This document shows positions 61,725-64,000 of a stretch of 64,000 bases of DNA, piece after piece. Position numbers and translations under genes: made by a program. Positions within the stretch are counted from its first letter, which is position 1; each line of letters starts with the position of its first letter. The stretch covers positions 4,762,575 through 4,826,574 of the forward strand of contig JAQFVV010012489.1 in assembly GCA_028023455.1 (NCBI GenBank), read 5' to 3'. This stretch comes from Epiperipatus broadwayi. Taxonomy: Eukaryota > Onychophora > Udeonychophora > Euonychophora > Peripatidae. The notes beneath the pieces are model-generated. The model worked only from the letters and a program-made list of their open reading frames with translations. It did no database searches and was not told the DNA's origin.

Positions 61725-62671
61725 TGAGATATAACAAATCAGGATAGAGTGGTCTTCTTTAATTATGTACTTCAAATTGTGATCCCATTTATAACATAAT
61801 AAATATGTGTGTATGCTATCTTCTGTTATAACCAGAAAATATATCACTCGGTCATTGCTTGCCCTATGTAAAAGAATGAAAATGAGCCCTGGAGTTGGGA
61901 ATCATTTGTAATTGAATAAAATATAAATAAAAAAATACTAATTTTATAGTGCCCTATGAATAATAGTGTCCTATGAATAATAGTGTCATTTTTAATAAAA
62001 TGAATATAATAAACTATGCTAAATGAATACCAACCACCTAAATAATTATTCATAATATAACAATCTTTTATCTAATCACATATCTGACTGTTAACTCTAC
62101 TAAAACAAAACAGTGATGATAATATTTATTATAGCAGAATCCATTCGAATTGCATTTTGAATAATAGAAAACAAACAAAATCATTATTTCAAATACCCTA
62201 AATAAAATCCTTTCATAAAATCCATCAAAATAAAGCAATTAAATATCATTGTCTCAAAACAATGATATATGCTTAAGATATATTTCACTTATAATCTAAT
62301 GAAAAAAATACAATTCTTTCAACAATTAAATTCTAATATATCTATCAAATGAAATATTATTTATAATAATATAAACTTATACTAAAAAACTTAACAACGT
62401 TCTTATCTAAAAAAACCAATTCATGAATGATTAAAGTAATAGCTTTAGTATCTCTTATAAGATCACAATATTCATAATATCTAAATAGATATATGACCCA
62501 ATAATTAATTTTAAATCCTAGTTTAATAAAATGATAAATAATACTAACTCAGCCATGTTATACTCATATATTAATAATGATGTAATATCAATAAACCTAT
62601 AACTATAATGTCTAGTTATACCAGTATATAAATCAGTAGATTTCTAATGAATATTTACTTAAATACAATTA
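61725..62671 (+). repeat. Dispersed ~1-kb repeat, copy 2 (likely 5' LTR of the gypsy element)
   Basis: Same sequence as 590-1635 with moderate divergence. It lies just upstream, in minus-strand sense, of the gag start. It ends at 62671, where a tRNA-like sequence begins. Confidence 0.6.
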
Positions 62672-62885
62672 AGAGATTCAAACTCAGATTTTCACACAAC
62701 ACTTAGCTCTCCATGCCATCTCATATAGCTGACCCACCTGATCACATACATGTTGAAAGGATAAATAATCACCAACATACATTCATATATTGGCGATTAT
62801 TTATCTTTTCAAAATATATGTGATCAGTTGGGTAAGCAATATGACTATATAATCTAATGAGCTTGGATTGAAAATATTATAGTGT
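62672..62885. repeat. Inverted pair of tRNA-like (SINE) sequences
   Basis: Left arm 62672-62780 and right arm 62788-62885 are imperfect reverse complements. The inner 50 bp (gatcacatacatgttgaaag and its partner) match best. The left arm on the minus strand has a box-A-like TAGCTATATGAG and a box-B-like GAGTTTGAATC. The right arm repeats this on the plus strand with further decay. It could be two SINEs inserted head to head or a palindromic MITE. Confidence 0.5.
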
Positions 62886-62964
62886 TTTTAATTTAAGGAT
62901 CATAGTTTTGTAGTTAATTAAAAGTAAAATGTGGCTGCTGGAGGGTTGCATTAGATCCTAAAAT

Positions 62965-63072
62965 CTAAGTTCAGTGCTCTCAGATCCAAGGCTCTTTACT
63001 GATGAAGGCCACAAGCCAGAAACTAGTCTGGGGATATTGGATGAGTAGGCACTAGATGGGGATTTTATGCTT
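62965..63072 (+). mobile_element. Hammerhead repeat family B, copy 4 (3' truncated)
   Basis: Starts cagtgctctcagatccaagg as at 35.4 kb, runs through the ribozyme and stops at gattttatgc, where the other copies continue acaagcct. Sequence after 63072 is unrelated. Confidence 0.75.
62993..63036 (+). ncRNA. Hammerhead fold, family B copy 4 (core intact)
   Basis: Stem I CTTTA/TGGGG (five pairs, three of them G-U), CTGATGA intact, stem II AGGC/GCCA with three G-C/C-G pairs and an A-A mismatch next to the core, loop CACAA, GAAA intact, stem III ACTAGT (A-U and C-G around TA), C as the cleavage base at 63029. All invariant core bases are present. The A-A pair next to the core and the weak stem I make it likely to be slow or inactive without the rest of the repeat. 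Confidence 0.65.
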
Positions 63073-64000
63073 GTTTTTATTATCAAAGATACTTTCATCA
63101 TTTTGAAAACCATAGAAAATTACAAATAACAAATGCCCAATACAAACAATGTTGCCATGGAAAATGAAAAGGATTTGCATTTGGATATATGGATAACTTA
63201 TTCCAAGGTAATTATGCTGATGGGTTGAATCCCAGATAATTGTGGTGGATTTTGTAAAGTAAATTTCAGTCATCTTGAAAAATATATTTTACCAGTTGCT
63301 AAGAACAATAACAAATGCTATTATCCAATGATAAAAGAGTAAACAGAAATATAATCAAACACAACATGATTCAGGTCACACCATAGATGGGGAAATGTGC
63401 ACTTGCTGTGATTTAGCATATTTTAAGCTCAGAAATTGTGTGCTTCAATTAAAGTATGACAATCCTGTATGGCAGAAAGAAGAAATCAAGTATGTGTTCA
63501 ATGATATACAATCCATTCCTGAATTCTATTATCAAGCAGCAGTAGCAGAAAAAAGACTACAGAAAGCAATAATTATTAAAAGAATAAAACACAGAAAGTA
63601 AAACATGTTATATACAAAAGCTACACAAAAAAATAAACTTATCTAAAAAAACTGAGACCACATAACTACAAAAAAAAACAGTTCATATTTATAGGAAGAT
63701 TTTATAGAAGCAGCTGTCCAGATAGAAAATAATGTTTTGTTGGTTCTGGATAAGAAAAAGATAAAAAATCTACACATTGCAAAATAAAAAGGCCTTTACA
63801 AAATATGAAGAGGATAAATATAGAACAAAAGAAATTTAATAATGTCACAGATTAAAAAAACAGGATATTAAAAGTATCCCAAAAAGTTTAAAAGGCAAAT
63901 CAATGCCACAAATAATAAAACTAAGATGTACTAAATGATTGATTTATACATATGATAAATTTACAGATAAGGCAAACTTCAAATAATGTTTTAGAAGCAT
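63073..64000 (+). other. Right edge, one unassigned short ORF
   Basis: The plus frame from about 63380 to 63601 (starting HTIDGEMCTCCDLAYFKLRN) is open for about 74 codons and ends in a basic tail (KAIIIKRIKHRK). The CTCC and the following C could suggest a zinc-binding segment, but no family is recognised. The remaining sequence to 64000 is A+T-rich with no motif. The minus frame 63052-63273 looks like chance. Confidence 0.3.

Overview
The window looks like non-coding, repeat-dominated DNA from a very A+T-rich invertebrate animal genome. There are no operons, Shine-Dalgarno sites, dense reading frames, rRNA genes or intact tRNA genes. There are long simple-sequence arrays and the remains of at least six classes of eukaryotic transposable element: RTE-type LINEs, Ty3/gypsy LTR elements, Penelope-like elements, a pogo/Tigger-like DNA transposon, tRNA-derived SINEs, and repeats carrying hammerhead ribozyme folds. 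I cannot name the species. No host gene could be recognised; a few short, less A+T-rich islands (29.9-31.7, 37.9-38.25 and 57.75-59.1 kb) are the only places where an exon might hide.

Layout. 0.6-1.6 kb is a dispersed repeat that recurs in the same orientation at 61.7-62.7 kb. 6.66-15.8 kb is a minus-strand LTR retrotransposon with about 2-kb LTRs, a primer-binding site next to the 5' LTR and a polypurine tract next to the 3' LTR. Its interior keeps an integrase tail but no visible reverse transcriptase. Its 5' LTR was later hit by a 5'-truncated RTE LINE (13.16-14.09 kb) and by a hammerhead-bearing repeat with a 422-bp period (14.32-14.84 kb). 18-24.6 kb holds two SINE copies, two head-to-head Penelope tails, a second RTE fragment and three microsatellites. 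25.0-26.4 kb is a pogo-like transposon with TA target duplication. 27.9-41.4 kb has more arrays, SINEs, another Penelope tail and several hammerhead loci. 43.7-45.5 kb carries two small tandem repeats. 46.9-49.05 kb is a cluster of hammerhead repeats. 53.9-61.65 kb is a decayed minus-strand Ty3/gypsy element (gag, protease, RT, RNase H, integrase) split by about 3 kb of foreign sequence.

The main signal is a set of about ten hammerhead-ribozyme-like folds belonging to at least three repeat families. One set lies just downstream of Penelope GIY-YIG coding remnants, as is known for Penelope-like elements. Another sits in tandem units of about 400 bp resembling retrozymes (small non-autonomous hammerhead retroelements). 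A third is a dispersed family with a very short stem III. Most copies carry mutations in catalytic core positions. All element calls are by eye from motifs and internal comparison; no database search was possible.
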